Source of the DNA: Ursus arctos
Lineage: Eukaryota > Chordata > Mammalia > Carnivora > Ursidae
Direction: 5' to 3'
Assembly (NCBI RefSeq): GCF_023065955.2
Contig: NW_026622897.1
Span: 6,763,001-6,827,000 of the forward strand
Length of the DNA: 64,000 nt
This document shows, piece by piece, positions 10,867-21,500 of the stretch. The translations under genes and the position numbers were made by a program. Position 1 is the first letter of the stretch; the number at the start of each line of letters is the position of its first letter. Below the pieces are notes generated by a model. The model worked only from the letters and a program-made list of their open reading frames with translations, did not search any database and was not told the DNA's origin.

Positions 10867-10899
10867 ATTGTTCCAAAATTCGACAGATGATTGAGGTTA

Positions 10900-11030
10900 A
10901 AATTATCCTAGAAGTCGCAGATGAACAAACTAAGGCCCAGAGAAGCGGCACAGGATCCTGCCCGAGGTCATCTAATGACTTTATAGAAGTGCTGAGGTAA
11001 GAACTCAGATGGTCAGACTCCCTGTTCAGT
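10900..11030 (-). mobile_element. MIR fragment
   Basis: The string 'AAACTAAGGCCCAGAGAAGC' followed by 'CCCGAGGTCATCTAATGAC' matches the complement of the MIR core. Confidence 0.75.
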
Positions 11031-11718
11031 AGGACTGAGTGAGTTTCAGTTGATCCTGAGTCTTCTCTCTTTGTGGGGATTTCTGTACATCTTCCTTCTC
11101 TCTTCTTTTTAGCATTGGGTTTTGATTTCTGAAAATCTGCCATAATCACGACAGCCCGATATGAAAATCTAATGCTTTTGTTCTGCTATATTGCCATTTG
11201 CCAGGTTGTTTCTTCCATGTTTGGAAGGTGAAACACAGGAAGCTCATACACAAAAACACACACCACAAAATAGAGGTGGTGGCCGGGGGGGAGAAGAAGT
11301 TGTTTTGATCGTACAATTTCAAGTAGAATTAACTCGAGGCAAAGTTATGTTCCTAAATTCCAAATTTTCTACCACTCTTCAGGAGACATCAACCTAGTCA
11401 ACTAGGGATCAATTTTATTGCCTTCAAATGTGGCTTAAGGCTTGGAAACTTGTCCTAAGTGTTTTGCCAGACAACTGGCGGATAGGATCCAGGGAGGGCT
11501 CCGGTGTCAGGTTCCAAATTAAGGTCCTAAAGTAACGTAAACTCAGACCCACACAGTTTGAGGGCTCCCCTCAAAAGCATGCTAGATGGACCTTCACCCC
11601 AGAGTAAATCTGGACTTTCCTTTCAGAGATTTATGCTCCAAAGAGTCTTCACAAGTGGGCGATAGAAGAAAGAATGCTTTTGAAAGACCAGCGCTTTCTC
11701 GGGGGGCAGGATGTCTCG
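11031..11718. other. Unassigned stretch
   Basis: Contains a G-rich run at about 11277-11292 (GGTGGCCGGGGGGGAG). Nothing else recognised. Confidence 0.4.
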
Positions 11719-11967
11719 TGGTTCTGAGCACAAACCCCGAACATGCAAACTCCACCTGTGTTCCAAGTCCAGCTCCACTCCTCGTGAGAGCCTCTCTCTT
11801 CAGGCAAGTCGTTTAACCTCACTGAACTCAGTTGCCATAGCTGTAAAATGAGGTTATTGATAGCACTTAGGTCAAAGAATAGTGGTAAGGGTTAAGTTAA
11901 CGGATATTTAATGCATTTATAGTAATACGTGAGACTCTAATCACTCTATCGGTGTTTGCTCAATAAA
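11719..11967 (+). mobile_element. MIR, nearly full length
   Basis: Core matches include 'TTCAGGCAAGTCGTTTAACC', 'CATAGCTGTAAAATGAGGTT' and a terminal 'TTTGCTCAATAAATAA'. About 250 bases are covered, close to full MIR length. Confidence 0.8.
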
Positions 11968-12519
11968 TAAAATGATCTTCCTGACAGCATTTAGGGGACT
12001 TCTGTTAAGGAAGTTCTTTCTCTATAGTTCCTGGAAATGTAGCCTGTGGTCCTGTTTACTCACATGGGTATGATAGTTTGGAAAGAATGCTCCCTGTCCC
12101 ACCTCAACACACCAACAGAAGCCTGGCCTAGAAAACCAAAAGCCTGCCTCCCTGCAGTTAGCTGCCAAAGCTAATCTCTTAGGGAGAAAATGAAAGAAAA
12201 TAATCGTTCAAAATAAAACAAAAACCAGACGCAATGAAGTCTCCCCATAAGACATAAGCTAAGTCCTTCATACCAGCACTGTCACTGCTTAGTAATCGGG
12301 GCATTAGTGTCCCCTAGGTCTCTCAAATGTACTTTCAGTGAAAGGTAAACTGCTTTTGCCTTAAAGTTAGATAGCTTCACAGAGAACTGAGCTAATTCAG
12401 AGAAGGTCATCTGAACGCTGCGTGGAGAAGCTCGTAGTGAACGTTCAGTGAATAAACACATATTAGCAAATATATACCATGCAAGCATTTTACACTTAAA
12501 TAATTTACATACAGGATAT
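11968..12519. other. Unassigned stretch
   Basis: No repeat or exon recognised. The minus-strand frame at 12282-12587 runs into the adjacent MIR and is not supported. Confidence 0.4.
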
Positions 12520-12725
12520 ACTTTGTCAAGCATTTTTCTAAGTGCTTTACAATAATTCCTTAAGGTTATTACTGATTTTGTGTCCACTCTAAAGATGAGG
12601 AGTATGAGGCCCAGAGAAGTTTAAAATGTTTTCTAAAGTCACATGTGAGCAAGGATTGTAGGAACTGGGATTCAACCCTACACTGGCCCCAGAGTCCATG
12701 CATTGAGCAAGTGTGCCATGAAGGG
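12520..12725 (-). mobile_element. MIR
   Basis: 'TCTAAGTGCTTTACAATAAT', then 'GATGAGGAGTATGAGGCCCA', then 'AACTGGGATTCAACCCTACA' follow the complement of MIR from 3' to 5'. Confidence 0.8.
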
Positions 12726-14307
12726 ATTTAGAACACACTTCAGAGGGACAGCGTGACAGCCATAGGAGTGGGCTGCTCCGATCTCCATTCCTTCACGAGG
12801 AGTTCAGTAAGTGCAGGCTGCAGTCTTTCGGGCTCCACGTATGGAGAAAGGACGCCACCCTCTTCCCAGGTGGGCCCCTGCCAACGACCACAAGGTGAGG
12901 ATACTAGGGTCTGGCTGCCTCTGCCCATAGTAGGAATCCTCTAGTTGGCAAGCTTTACGGGGGAAGCAGGAGCTGCTTCTGGGGTTGGCAGAAACTGTCA
13001 GATCTGCACAGTGGCCTGAGGCTCTCCCTGCTCACTCTTGCTTCCCTTCCCTTCCTACTCCCAAAAAACCTCATGCACTCCTAACTCCGCCTCAGCCTGC
13101 ACTTCCCAGAGGAAGCAGCTGGCATTCCCAAGCAAGTATCTGACCGACATCTCCCCAGTAAGAAAAGAGCACACAACCATAGTGGCAGACACTGAACTTG
13201 AAGGAGAGGAGCGCAGAGCAACTGCATCGAGTCGTCTGGCTAGTCGGGAGTCTAGTACGAGCTGCGCCCTGCACGGCCACGCTGTCTCACTGTACCACTA
13301 ACACACGGGCTTCACAGGGCTTCGCCTCTTCAATGACAACGTGTTCACCCTCCCTCCAGAGCTGCTTTTAACCTTAAGCTCGGATACCTGCTTTCCTTTT
13401 GTCATTTTCACACCAGCAAGAGAATGAGATCTGACTTACTTGCAGAATATTGACATTTTTGGCAGATGCAAATGCTCCTTACTCCCCCGGTTTTCCTTGG
13501 AAGAGAACACAACTGCTTGCACCCCACGCAATTCCACAACTGAGCTGACTTTTTCCCCATTTAAAAGGCAGACGTTTTGCCTTTTCAAAAGGCCACTAAT
13601 CTTTTATGTTCAGTCAAAATTAGATGCTTTATTAATTGACTCCTTAGTAAACATTACAGAATTGGATTGTAGGAATGAGGGGAAGATGGGAACGTATTTG
13701 GATTTCTCTACCGTGGATTCAGCCTCCTAGAAATACAGATAGCACGTTATGGTAAAAACTAAAAGGCAGGAGATAACTTATAATTTGTTAAAACTGTATG
13801 AATAAGTAGTAAAGAAACCTTTAACGAGAGATGTTGCCGAGTATTTGTGCAGTAGATAGGCGCACCATCATGAACAATGGTAGTAATGGTTGGGCTTCTT
13901 TGATTGCAAGCAATAGATTGCATCTCTGGCTGACGTAAGCCAAAGGGATATACCGGAAGGATGTGAATATCAGAGAAAGAGTGGAAGGCTGGCAGGCGGG
14001 AGCTGCAACAATGGAACTACATACCAAGAACAGTCTGATCAAGGAGCCTAGCTAGGGCAGGATGGAAGTCCAACTACTTTTGGCATTATTGTCCTTCTGT
14101 TCAAGATTCAAATTCCAGGCAAAGAGGAGCAGTTTGGACTGGCTTGCGTCATTCCCCAGTTCTTGGGGAGGAGTCAGTGGGACTCCTGATGACAATCCCA
14201 GCAGACAGTCTCTACTGGGGCAGAGATAATTCCTAAAATGGAAATAAGGTTGCTTAAAAAAAAAAAAAAGAATGATGAACAGTCAAATACAGAGGATGGG
14301 AAATTAT
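12726..14307. other. Unassigned 1.6 kb, mostly unique
   Basis: No confident repeat. The section near 13900-14030 ('TTGATTGCAAGCAATAGATTG') resembles an ancient DNA or LTR element I cannot name. The AT-rich part at about 13560-13690 contains several TTAAT motifs and no repeat signature. Short open frames show no domains. Confidence 0.35.
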
Positions 14308-14323
14308 AGAAAAAGAGAACTGA

Positions 14324-14543
14324 GGGGCACCTGGGTGGCTCAGACATTAAGCGTCTGCCTTCGGCTCAGGGCGTGATCCCGGTGTTGTGGGATCGAGCCC
14401 CACATCAGGCTCCTCCGCTGGGAGCCTGCTTCTTCCTCTCCCACTCCCCCTGCTTGTGTTCCCTCTGTCACTGGCTGTCTCTCTCTCTGTTCTCTGTCAG
14501 ATAAATAAATAAAATCTTAAAAAAAAAAAAAAGAAAGAAAGAA
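14324..14543 (+). mobile_element. Bear-type SINEC with (GAAA)n tail
   Basis: The head is GGGCACCTGGGTGGCTCAGA and the body is close to the bear-type consensus. The poly(A) tail is followed by GAAA units. The 16-base duplication AGAAAAAGAGAACTGA is at 14308-14323 and 14544-14559. Confidence 0.96.
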
Positions 14544-14765
14544 AGAAAAAGAGAACTGAGCTTGATAGAACAATATTAACAATAATAGCTATCTTTTTTA
14601 GCACTGAATTAAATATGCTCTAAGTCCCATTTCTCCTATTCTTAATGGTAAACAATAATATGTCCAAAAAACTTCTGTTTGTAAGCCAGCAAAAATATTA
14701 CATTTCTTAAATTATTCAAAGCGTGTAGAGCAGAAAGGAATCTTAAGACTAAGGTATTCTAACTA

Positions 14766-15231
14766 TCACCGGGTGAACTGGGGAGGCCCTCAGCCCTGGG
14801 GCCTCAACACAGCCAGATAGGAAGAGTCGGAGTAGTTGGAAGCTTCTTGGTATTGTCATGAGAAGGAATTCAAGGCCAGACGCCCAGCACAGAGGATGAG
14901 TAACACAAGCCGGAAAGTTTATTAAAGCGAAAAGTACACTCTGGAGAGGTGAGAGCAGGTGAGAGAGAGAGAGAGAGAGAGAGTGAGCTGTGTCCCCAGA
15001 GCTTGGGTTTCTATCTTTTAAAAGCAGTTGTTAACTAGGGGCGGAATATTCATCAATTGGAGTGGGGAAGCAGGGTTTTGGCTTTTTCCTCCTAATTTGG
15101 TCAGGGGTTTCCTGTCATGGCGTCCACCATCTTGGGTCTGTCCGGTTGGATGTGGCTCCTTATGGAGGGCTGCCAGGACAGGCCTCTGACCTTTCTGATA
15201 GCTGCCCATGACTTCTTTGTTGCTGACATTC
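14766..15231 (-). mobile_element. ERV-like solo LTR
   Basis: On the minus strand the layout is that of an LTR. It begins near TGAATGTCAGCAACAAAG, has a TATA-like CTTTTAAAAG at 15016-15025, a pure GA/CT run (14959-14983) and an AATAAA polyadenylation signal at 14918-14923, then about 150 bases of U5-like sequence. No gag, pol or env sequence adjoins it, so it is a solo LTR. It is flanked by AGGTATTCTAACTA (14752-14765) and AGGTATCCTAACTA (15232-15245), longer than the 4-6 bases expected for a retrovirus. The family is unknown to me. Confidence 0.6.
14959..14983. repeat. (GA)n tract
   Basis: About 12 GA units inside the LTR, between its TATA-like motif and its AATAAA signal. Confidence 0.9.
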
Positions 15232-15245
15232 AGGTATCCTAACTA

Positions 15246-15350
15246 ACTGCCTCCTCTACCATAACCTCCCTCATTTTACAGTCAAGAAAGCCGAATTCCT
15301 AGCAAGTGAAATGGCTTGACTGAGATCACACAGCCTTCAGGGCAGAGTTG
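15246..15350 (-). mobile_element. MIR-like fragment
   Basis: 'CCCTCATTTTACAGTCAAGA' followed by 'GACTGAGATCACACAGCCTT' resembles the complement of the MIR core. It is diverged. Confidence 0.55.
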
Positions 15351-15419
15351 GGCCTTTTTATTCCCAATCGAATACTGTTTTTGCAATGACAAGGTGTGTA
15401 ATAATGGAAGGAGAGAGGC

Positions 15420-15608
15420 TTTAAAATGGCATATTCAGGCACAGCCCCTGTTCTGGCCCTATGACCTTGGGTAAGTTGCTTATCCTTTCTGATCCTCAGT
15501 TTCTTCATCTGTAAGTGGGAATAATACCCACTTACAGTGGATTCCTCTAAGAATTTAAAGAGGGAATGTTCACAAAGCGGTTAGCAGAGTGCCCAGCAAA
15601 CGGAGGTT
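15420..15608 (+). mobile_element. MIR
   Basis: 'GACCTTGGGTAAGTTGCTTA', 'CCTCAGTTTCTTCATCTGTA' and 'GCAGAGTGCCCAGCA' match MIR in order. It contains a perfect 11-base hairpin (15519-15547). Confidence 0.85.
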
Positions 15609-15863
15609 GCCTCCAAAAATACTTTTGTTCTCCAATTTTCAGCCTTTCTTGTTCAGTTGCTCCCCAAGCCTTCCTGCTGATACTACCCCCATGGTTTTAA
15701 TAAGATGCATGGGCTTTCCTCTCTTCTTTCCAAATCACACCATTGACAGAGAGACACATGAGAGAGGGAGGAAGAGAAGTGGAGCCAATGCAGTGAAATA
15801 TTAGCAGTTGGGGAATCTGGGTGAGGGGCTCTCACACTTGTTTGTAGTCGACTTCCAAGTGTT

Positions 15864-16075
15864 CTTTTTTTGGTAGAGATCATTCATTTATTTGAGAGAG
15901 AGAGAGAGAGGGCGAACAGGGGAGGAGCAGAGGGGGAGGGAGAGAGAGAATCTCAAGCAGACTCCTTGCTAAGTGCAGAGGCTGATGTGGGGCTCGATCT
16001 CACAACTCCAAGATCATGACCTGAGCCAAGACCAGGAGTTGGACGCTTAACTGACTGAGCCACCCAGATATCCCC
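15864..16075 (-). mobile_element. Old SINEC, reverse orientation
   Basis: 'TTCATTTATTTGAGAGAGAG' is followed by a GA-rich body and the complement of the tRNA-like head ('GCTTAACTGACTGAGCCACC'). The head end is altered to AGATATCCCCC. No clear target-site duplication. Confidence 0.9.
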
Positions 16076-16860
16076 CACAGGTTTTTTTTTTTTTTAAGTT
16101 GGAAATCTTTTTTAAATGAGTTATTTTTTAATGGGTAGATAAACCCCATACCTCCACATGTTGTTTTTCTTCCATTCCAAAGGCCTGTTGCACAGCAACT
16201 GGCCTAAGGTTTTTTACCACGCATGCATCTTAAACTACACATTGGTAAGTGCGTCCTGCCAATCCCTCTGCTCTAGAGGAAGTTGGTTTGTGATTCCTCT
16301 TTCAGTTGTCCAACACATGAAGCAAAGAGGAACGGTACCATGCCCAGGGCAAAGGCTGGAGCTTTGAATGATAAATATGTGGTTACCCTGTGTCAACCAC
16401 CGATTCTGAAGAGGTCATGTGCTAAATTGGAAAAGTCCCAGGGTTGGGGAAAGTAATTGAGAGGCTTTTGTATCCAAAATAGCATAGATTCCCACTGAGA
16501 AGAAACCCAAATCTGTTTTCCTTTCACAGTGATTTAATGCGGCACTTTAAAAATTGGTTTGGAAGACATGTCCGCCAGCAACTGAATCTGTTACGCGTTT
16601 TTCTTCATGTGGTAAAGCACCAACATCCTGGCCAAGCGTAGATCTGGTAAGCAGAGGTGGTCCCTACGTGCATTATTTTTAAGTTTATGACATTTAAATA
16701 ATCTGTGGACAATTTCTACAAAGGAAAAGGAGAACAATATTGATATTATCCTAACAGGGATTTTTTAAGATCAGCAGAATGACCTTATTCATTGTAACTT
16801 GACACATAAAGTAGGAACGCTTGGATAAATCCGAAGCCACTTCCCTGCCCACAGACCTCA
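16076..16860. other. Unassigned stretch
   Basis: A T14 run near 16082 is followed by about 750 bases with no recognised repeat. AT-rich subsegments (about 16520-16800) look unique. Confidence 0.4.
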
Positions 16861-17235
16861 GCATATAATTCAGTCACCCACTCACTTATGTAATGAGAAC
16901 TTATTGAGTTGCTCTTAATCACCAGTTATCATGGTATTTGCCATAGAACCCCAACTTCTAGGTGAACTCCCCAAATAAGGCCCCTGCTCTCACTGAATTT
17001 ACAACCTAGAGGGGAAGAAAGCATGAGCAAGCGATCATAATGAACATGGTAAGTTCTCCGGCAGGGCGCAGCGGGGAAGCCCACAAGAGGGGCACCCCAC
17101 CCAGCCTTGGTGGGGCTTCCCAGGGAAAGTTACGTCTAAGCTGAGACCTGAAGGCCAAGGAAGAAGAAACCAGGCCAGTAGAGCAGAATGTTTTCCAGGC
17201 AGAAGAAACAACATGTATAATTATCTAGAGGTTAG
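16861..17235 (+). mobile_element. L2 fragment
   Basis: 'CCCCTGCTCTCACTGAATTT', 'TAAGCTGAGACCTGAAGGCC' and 'AATGTTTTCCAGGCAGAAGA' correspond to the L2 pattern of 'gctgagtcttgaaggatgag' and 'cattccaggcagagggaaca'. Strongly diverged but in order. Confidence 0.7.
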
Positions 17236-17544
17236 AGATTTCAAAGAAGGTTGGGGTGAGGAGGAAGAATGAGACTGGGAGGCCGGTGGAAAAGCCACCT
17301 GCCATGCACCGGTGAACACACACTTGCCACCCTCCCAGAGCTTGCCTGGAGGAGAGGACACCTCTGCAATGTGGCCACACGGCCGCATCCCTTGGCTTCG
17401 CTCTGACACAGGGTCTTTCCTCTAGAGATAAGACTGCCTGGATAAAGTTGACTTTGGGAAGACCTGTATCATGGGTGTAACTTTTCTTTGGTGCCTTTCC
17501 CCTCCCTCTTCAAGTCTGTTTCTTTGACACTGATGTTAGAACAG
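17236..17544. other. Unassigned stretch
   Basis: Nothing recognised. A 62-residue minus-strand frame is not supported. Confidence 0.4.
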
Positions 17545-17812
17545 AAATAATTACCGTTCATGGAATCCTTCAGATGTGCCGCCTTGCACTGTCTCAAATG
17601 CCTCACAAGGATTATTTAACCAATTCTCAAAAAAAAAAAAAAAAAAAAAACCCTAAGGAGTGTAATTATTATCCCTATTTTACAAATAAGGAGACTTGCA
17701 ATCACATACACTAACTGGCTAACTTTCCCAAGGTCAGAGTACTGATAAATGGCAGAGTTGATGATAGAACCCAGTTCTATCAGAATCCAAAGCTCACCTT
17801 CCTAACCATCCT
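17545..17812 (-). mobile_element. MIR with internal poly(A) expansion
   Basis: 'CCCTATTTTACAAATAAGGA', then 'CTTTCCCAAGGTCAGAGTAC' match the complement of MIR. An A run of about 22 bases at 17630-17650 interrupts it, with no sign of another element around the run. Confidence 0.8.
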
Positions 17813-20318
17813 GGTGCCCAACTCCAAGGTTCCTAGTTTGTATGCCATTCCCTACAGAGCCTTCTTCTCAAGTATCTATCAACTAATACATTAAAAGAGG
17901 TAAAAAAAAAAAAAAAAGTCATTATGGGCCTAGCTTGTAGGAGGAATTCAAAGTGCTAATGGTGAACTGAAGTATTAACTGATAGAATTAAGTACATTTA
18001 CTGTATTTTTAAACAGAGAATTCTTAAGTCTACAAATGACTTCAAGGTCCAAAGCAATGAGACTATTCTTACAGAACGATGCCTGGCACCGGTATACGGA
18101 ACGGTAACCATGGCACCCCCTTAAATCACACCATGGAAACAACTCCCTACCTTCCTGCTCGTTGCTATGCTGCTTCCTCTTGGATAATGCTTCTGAGGTC
18201 TTAGCAGGAACCCACGCCGCCGCCACCACTTTCTTCCCGTGTCTCATGAATCAGGGTGTTCTATAGGGGGGCAAAATTAGGCCCTCTCCCAAACCATAAT
18301 TGTAATAGCGGATGGAGAAGTAGGAATTTCCATCCCCGTTGGGAGGGAAATTTAGAGCACCTTCATGCCGGGAATGCTCTGCCTGTTGTGTCACCATAGA
18401 GCGGGTCTGCTTTGGTTTTTGTTTTTTTAAGAAACAACTAGCTGCTTTCAGAAAAAATACTTCACCTTTCAGAAACTAATTTTCTTCTTCTATTAGAAAA
18501 AAAAATAAGCTCAACAGAAATCACTCCAGGTCACAAACTCCAAGAAACAAGCTCTAAGACTTGTCTTAGAGCTCTGAGTATGTGCTTGTAGATACAGCGG
18601 AAGGCTGGAGGGAGCCTGAAGGATCGTCTACTCGGACTCTGCTCGACTGGCTCACTTCTGTTCTCTTTCCATATTCCTCGCATAAAAAGTACTCAAGTGT
18701 TTGCCACACCTAATCTGATTCATGAATCCTTCCTAATATTGTCTCTGACATGTTGGCCGGTGCTCAGACTCTGTGCCGCGGAGGCCAAGCAGCCCCCCAC
18801 AGCTGGGGACAGCCCACTTTTTCAGCACCTGTGGTCGCTACTGGCTTGTCTTTGTACTGAGGAAAACCCACTCCCTGTAATGGAACTTCCCAGAGAAGAA
18901 GGCACTTCAGGCCACATGAGAGGTGGGCAGGCAAAAAGACAAGGCTGCACGGGATTTAATAAGCCACGGAGCGACAAGGGCCCTTACAGGTCTTCCTTGA
19001 GTTTCCTTTTCATCAGATATGTAAAAATAATCTAGTGGGGAGTGAAGACAAAAATACTGACCTTGGGAACAAAAGGGAATGGGGTGAAAGTGAACCAGGC
19101 CTCCCTATAAACAGGGAGAGTGTTCATGCTTTTTTATAAATAAAGGAAGAGAAGGGCCAAGGTCCAAACTATAAATGACCCAAGGCTTCTTCGAGTAATG
19201 AAAGAGAGAATGTGAAAAACGTAAATAAATCACTGTCTTGATTCAGGCTACGAGGCCGACATGGCAATGAAAAATGTGTCCCAGGAGGAAAGGTCACGCC
19301 TGTGAGGACAAGTGTGGAGTCATTTCAAACACAGCTTCCCTGTGCTCTGATGAAAAGCTTCTCTGGTCATTCTCTATGGGAGCGTCCCCTTCACTGCCTG
19401 TGCTGGGAGACAGAGCAGAGGCCGCGTCTGAAAAGATAAGTTGTAAGTAAAGTGCTATATGGAGTGGCCACCTGCCAAGGGTCAAGGGGTGGGTTGAGGG
19501 GCATTATTTTATTGGCGCCTTTTTGTACTGTGAGGGCATGAAATTTGTCTGGTTGTGCATAAGGAATGCTGTTCTTTGGATGGAAGGGAGTGCGGCTCCC
19601 ACTGACTGGCTGCAAACTTGAGCAAATCTCTTCCCCTCTCTGTGGTTTAGCGTGCTTGTCTCCGACCAAAAGGTGGAAGGAGGCAACTCGGGCCTTCTGT
19701 TGGGGGCTGGCATTTACTCTACTCCTATTACTTTCTCTATCATGGATGTCTGCTCCCAAAACTCTGAAAAGGGAATATGTAACCTTCCCTCCCTGAATCA
19801 TCTCTGCCTAGCAAATGGCCATGGTAATGAACAACATTGCTGAGCGATACCTGGGGACCCCACATTTGCTGTCATCACGATCTATGGTCTTTCATTGTTC
19901 AGAGCCAAAAGTGGTCCCGAGCTCCTGAGGGGGCAAGCTCATCCCAGAGATCACACATCGTTCACGAGACCTATTCTCACCTCCCTCCCCAGGCGATTTT
20001 TGGGGCTTCCTAAGCAAGTACAAAGCCGTGGCCGGTTTTCTCCATATTTTAGGGTGACCTTACCCACAGTCTATACTGGACCTGACATGACCACCTAAGA
20101 AGAGTTCTCAAGGGCCTTGAGACCAGAGAATAGATTAGTGTGCCAAGGAATCTAGAAGTGACCACAGAACAGACCACTTAGCTCATTGGTGTCAGAGGAT
20201 GGGTGGATACTTCGTAGCTAACCATCTCAATCTCAAGGCTAATTTGCACTCCTTAAATAAACGTTGCTTTATTTCTGAAATATATTTGGACCTCTTGATT
20301 TAAAAAAAAAAAAAAGTT
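17813..20318. other. Unassigned 2.5 kb, largely unique
   Basis: No confident SINE, LINE or LTR. A short stretch near 19590-19650 ('GCAAACTTGAGCAAATCTCT') weakly recalls MIR on the plus strand. A perfect palindrome lies at 18550-18573. Several overlapping open frames of 60-136 residues occur on both strands at 19390-19840 with no recognisable domains, so I do not call genes. Confidence 0.35.
18550..18573. repeat. Perfect inverted repeat (palindrome)
   Basis: AGCTCTAAGAC and its exact complement GTCTTAGAGCT are separated by only TT. It can fold into an 11-bp hairpin. No function is evident. Confidence 0.9.
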
Positions 20319-20524
20319 GGGGCGCCTGGGTGGCACAGCGGTTAAGCGTCTGCCTTCGGCTCAGGGCGTGATCCCGGCATTATGGGATCGAGCCCCACAT
20401 CAGGCTCCTCCACTATGAGCCTGCTTCTTCCTCTCCCACTCCCCCTGCTTGTGTTCCCTCTCTCGCTGGCTGTCTCTATCTCTGTCGAATAAATAAATAA
20501 AATCTTAAAAAAAAATAAAAAGTA
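20319..20524 (+). mobile_element. Bear-type young SINEC
   Basis: GGGGCGCCTGGGTGGCACAG head and near-consensus body, ending CGAATAAATAAATAAAATC plus poly(A). A-rich flanks ending in AAAAAAGTT before the head and again at about 20527-20539 suggest the target-site duplication. Confidence 0.94.
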
Positions 20525-20589
20525 AATTAAAAAAAAGTTAACATCAGTTTAAAAGTTTGTAGTGACATATTGACCCTTGAATTCTGTTT

Positions 20590-21500
20590 TTTGTTTTGTT
20601 CTGTTTTGTTTGACTTTATTTTATTGTGTTCTTACACGATAACATGAGATCTACCTTCTTAGCAAAATTTTAAGTGTACTATACAATATTGCTCACTATA
20701 GGTACAGGGTTCTATGTCAGATATCTAGGACTTAGTCATCGTGCTTAACTCAAACTTTATGCCCATTTCCCACTCCCCTCAGCCCCTACTAACCACCATT
20801 CTACTTTTTGATTATAATCATTTTATTATTTTAAGTACCTCATATAAGTGGGATCATGTAGTATTTGTCTTTCTGTGACTGGCTTATTTCACTTAACATA
20901 ACGTTCTCAAGGTTTCTCCATTTTGCTACATATTGCAGAATTTCCTTCTTTTTTAAAGTTGTATAGTATTCCATTGCGTTTATATACCACATTTTCTTTA
21001 TCCATTCATCTGCCAGTGGGCATTTAGGTTGTGTCTGCATCTTGGAGATTGTAAATAGTGCTGCAATGAACAAGGGAGTGCCAATATCTCTTCTAGATCC
21101 TAATTTCAATTCTTTTAGATAAATATCGAAAAGTGGGATTGCTGTATCAGATGGTAATTCTATTTTTTGTGTCTTTGGGGGAATTTGCGTGCTGTTTTCT
21201 ATGGCATCTGCACCATTTTGTATTCCTACCAATAGTGGGTAGTAGTTCCAATTTCTCCGTATCTTCATCAACATTTGTTGTCTTTTGTGTTTTGTTTTAT
21301 TTGTTTTGTTTTTGACAATCGCCATCTGGACAGATGTGAGATGATATGCCATAGTGATTTTGATTTGTTTCCCTGATGATGAGTGACGTTGAGTACTTTT
21401 TCAGATACCTGTTGGCCATATACTGTACATCTTCTTTGGAGAAACATCTATTCAAGTCCTTAGTTCATTTTTTAATTGAGTTCTTTCGGCTCTAGTATTT
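20590..21500 (-). mobile_element. L1 3' end (L1M-type), 5'-truncated
   Basis: Read on the minus strand, the final part of L1 ORF2 is followed by a 3' UTR rich in polypyrimidine complement. Plus-strand signatures include 'CATTTTCTTTATCCATTCAT' (20991), 'GTGCTGCAATGAACA' (21058) and 'GTGAGATGATATGCCATAGT' (21336). The upstream part of ORF2 is absent. No clear target-site duplication. Confidence 0.88.
20840..21352 (-). pseudogene. L1 ORF2 C-terminal remnant
   Basis: An open stretch of 170 residues encodes the C-terminal end of the L1 ORF2 protein. Recognisable motifs are AYHLTSVQMAIVK near the start, TPLFIAALFTISK around residue 95, WIKKMW near 117, MEYYTTLKK near 127 and LSEISQSQKDKYYMIPLI at the end. 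The endonuclease and reverse transcriptase domains are missing, so it is non-functional. An apparent frame shift lies near the start, where the usual Trp/Arg-Gly region is altered. Confidence 0.85.
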
